DNA of 64,000 bases from the NCBI GenBank assembly GCA_944380315.1, contig CALWHG010000004.1, positions 30,126 through 94,125 on the forward strand. The letters run 5' to 3'. Source of the DNA: an uncultured Lachnospiraceae bacterium (GTDB lineage: Bacteria > Bacillota > Clostridia > Lachnospirales > Lachnospiraceae). The position numbers and the translations under genes are program-made. The notes under the pieces were generated by a model. It was given only the letters and a program-made list of their open reading frames with translations, did not search any database and was not told the origin of the DNA. This document shows, piece after piece, positions 63,162 to 64,000 of this stretch; positions within the stretch are counted from its first letter, which is position 1, and each line of letters begins with the position of its first letter.

Positions 63162-63242
63162 ATGAAGGTATTGTTGGCCAATGGAAGCGCGGCTTCGGGA
63201 GGCACGGGTTTGGGCAGAAGTAAGCAGTTGTGCAGATTTTGA
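63162..63242 (+). pseudogene. Remnant of an FMN-reductase-like gene
   Basis: The 26-codon frame starts MKVLLANGSAASGGTG, like the N-terminus of NADPH-dependent FMN reductases, and then stops. An overlapping frame continues EVSSCADFEDLQK to a stop at about 63257. It looks like the two ends of a gene joined by a deletion. The call rests on a very short match. Confidence 0.35.
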
Positions 63243-63274
63243 AGATTTACAAAAATAGAAAGGATGTATGAACG

Positions 63275-64000
63275 ATGGAATACGCAACTTTGAACAATGG
63301 AGTAAAAATGCCTATGGCCGGTATCGGCACCTTTATGCTCAGCCCGGATGAGGCGGAGGCATCTGTGCTCTCTGCCCTCCAGTGCGGCTACCGGCTGATC
63401 GACACCGCCAACGCCTATGTGAATGAAAAAGCCGTGGGAAGGGCTATGAAGAGATCCGGCCTGCCGCGGGAGGAAATCTTCCTAGAGACGAAGCTGTGGC
63501 CGGCCTTCTATGAACAGCCGGACGCGGTGGAAAAGACGCTCCAGCGCCTGGACACCGACTATATTGACCTCTTGCTGATCCATCAGCCCGCGGGCAATTA
63601 CATCGCCGGGTATAAGCTGATGGAGAAAGCTTATAAAGAGGGCAAGGTGAAGGCTATAGGACTTTCCAACTTCAACGAAAAGCAGATTGAGGAAATCTTG
63701 GACATCTGCGAAGTGAAACCCGCTGTGCTGCAAACTGAGGTGCATCCTTACTCCCAGGAGAAGGAGCTGAAGAAGTTCCTGGCAAAAGAAGGCATCATCA
63801 TCCAGGCATGGTATCCTCTGGGCCATGGGGACAAAGCATTGCAGCAGGAGCCGTTGTTCACGGAACTGGGCAAAAAGTATGGCAAGAGCAATGCCCAGGT
63901 TATCCTGCGCTGGCACATTCAGGACGGCAATATCGTGATCCCCGGCTCCAAGAACCCGGCCCATATTAAGGACAACCTGGATCTGTTCGATTTCTCTCTC
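63275..64000 (+). CDS. Aldo/keto reductase (AKR5 / diketogluconate-reductase-like), 5' part
   Basis: 242 codons are open to the right edge. LNNGVKMPMAGIGTF opens the family; the tetrad is D and Y in LIDTANAYVNE, K in LETKLW, H in LLIHQPAG, and VIPGSKNPAHIKDN binds NADPH. It is a different subfamily from the preceding AKR, so it is not a tandem duplicate. ATG 63275 follows GAAAGGA. Confidence 0.92.
   Translation, partial: MEYATLNNGVKMPMAGIGTFMLSPDEAEASVLSALQCGYRLIDTANAYVNEKAVGRAMKRSGLPREEIFLETKLWPAFYEQPDAVEKTLQRLDTDYIDLLLIHQPAGNYIAGYKLMEKAYKEGKVKAIGLSNFNEKQIEEILDICEVKPAVLQTEVHPYSQEKELKKFLAKEGIIIQAWYPLGHGDKALQQEPLFTELGKKYGKSNAQVILRWHIQDGNIVIPGSKNPAHIKDNLDLFDFSL

Larger units (their letters stand above)
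56488..64000. mobile_element. Probable acquired island starting in the rlmD 3' end (right end outside the window)
   Basis: From CATGTTGAAGTCGTG (56488-56502) onward, composition and codon use change: ATA/AGG-rich core usage gives way to AT-rich sequence and then to ATC/CGG-rich genes. The rlmD/rumA 3' end is a known insertion site of conjugative elements. The region carries an AbrB-like gene, an HTH gene and a LysR-led set of redox and hydrolase genes with two decayed genes. No recombinase or second att copy is in view. Confidence 0.45.

Overview
The window is chromosomal DNA of a Gram-positive anaerobic Clostridia bacterium, most likely a Lachnospiraceae-like species. Evidence for this is the V-type ATPase operon, two [FeFe] hydrogenases, a clostridial feoAAB operon, a sporulating-clostridia style DacF/DacA carboxypeptidase with cell-wall-binding repeats, a DUF1846 protein, a type 2 GalT, and strong AGGAGG ribosome binding sites. 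The core genes share an unusual codon habit: isoleucine is very often ATA and arginine very often AGG. Two stretches, 24.3-31.6 kb and 56.5 kb to the end, break this habit and look horizontally acquired.

Layout. 0-24 kb is core: the 3' part of an ABC exporter, transaldolase, an aspartate-aminotransferase-type enzyme, ligA, a two-gene threonine/serine exporter, a three-gene hydrogenase cluster (a group B-like [FeFe] hydrogenase, a flavoprotein joining a NuoF-type FeS module to a GltD-type oxidoreductase, and an N-terminally elaborated [FeFe] hydrogenase), a Gx-type transporter, galT, a YwaF-like membrane protein, a DUF1846 protein, ftsH, a D,D-carboxypeptidase, queA, tRNA-Gln(UUG) and guaA.

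24,276-31,612 is an integrated element in the 3' end of guaA. It is bounded by a 13-bp direct repeat, and both ends carry the same GTGGCAAC-N4-TGGCAAC arm-type motif. Its integrase and relaxase are truncated and joined by an internal deletion, so it is probably immobile. It has kept a defence-like cargo: an XRE regulator with a HEPN-like protein, a MjaI-type restriction-modification system with its own controller protein and a winged-helix accessory, and a divergently transcribed DUF6414 protein. This is the most interesting region of the window.

31.6-56.5 kb returns to core genes: a small acidic protein, paired chromate-type transporters, azlCD, sfsA, a small MGMT, a GNAT enzyme, a D-2-hydroxyacid dehydrogenase, feoA-feoA-feoB under three identical-format GTTAG-N6-CTAAC operators, a DJ-1 protein, a nine-gene V-type ATPase operon (order H-I-K-E-C-F-A-B-D, with sodium-binding residues in subunit K), a sugar nucleotidyltransferase, a DUF5711 protein, a ROK glucokinase, an orphan sensor kinase, an HtrA-like protein that has lost all three catalytic residues, and rlmD.

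From the 3' end of rlmD (about 56.49 kb) to the window end lies a second region of foreign composition. It holds an AbrB-like protein, a small HTH protein, a LysR regulator, a secreted lipoprotein hydrolase, an iron alcohol dehydrogenase, a flavodoxin lipoprotein, a truncated carboxylesterase and two aldo/keto reductases. Together these suggest a LysR-controlled redox/carbonyl detoxification island with visible gene decay.
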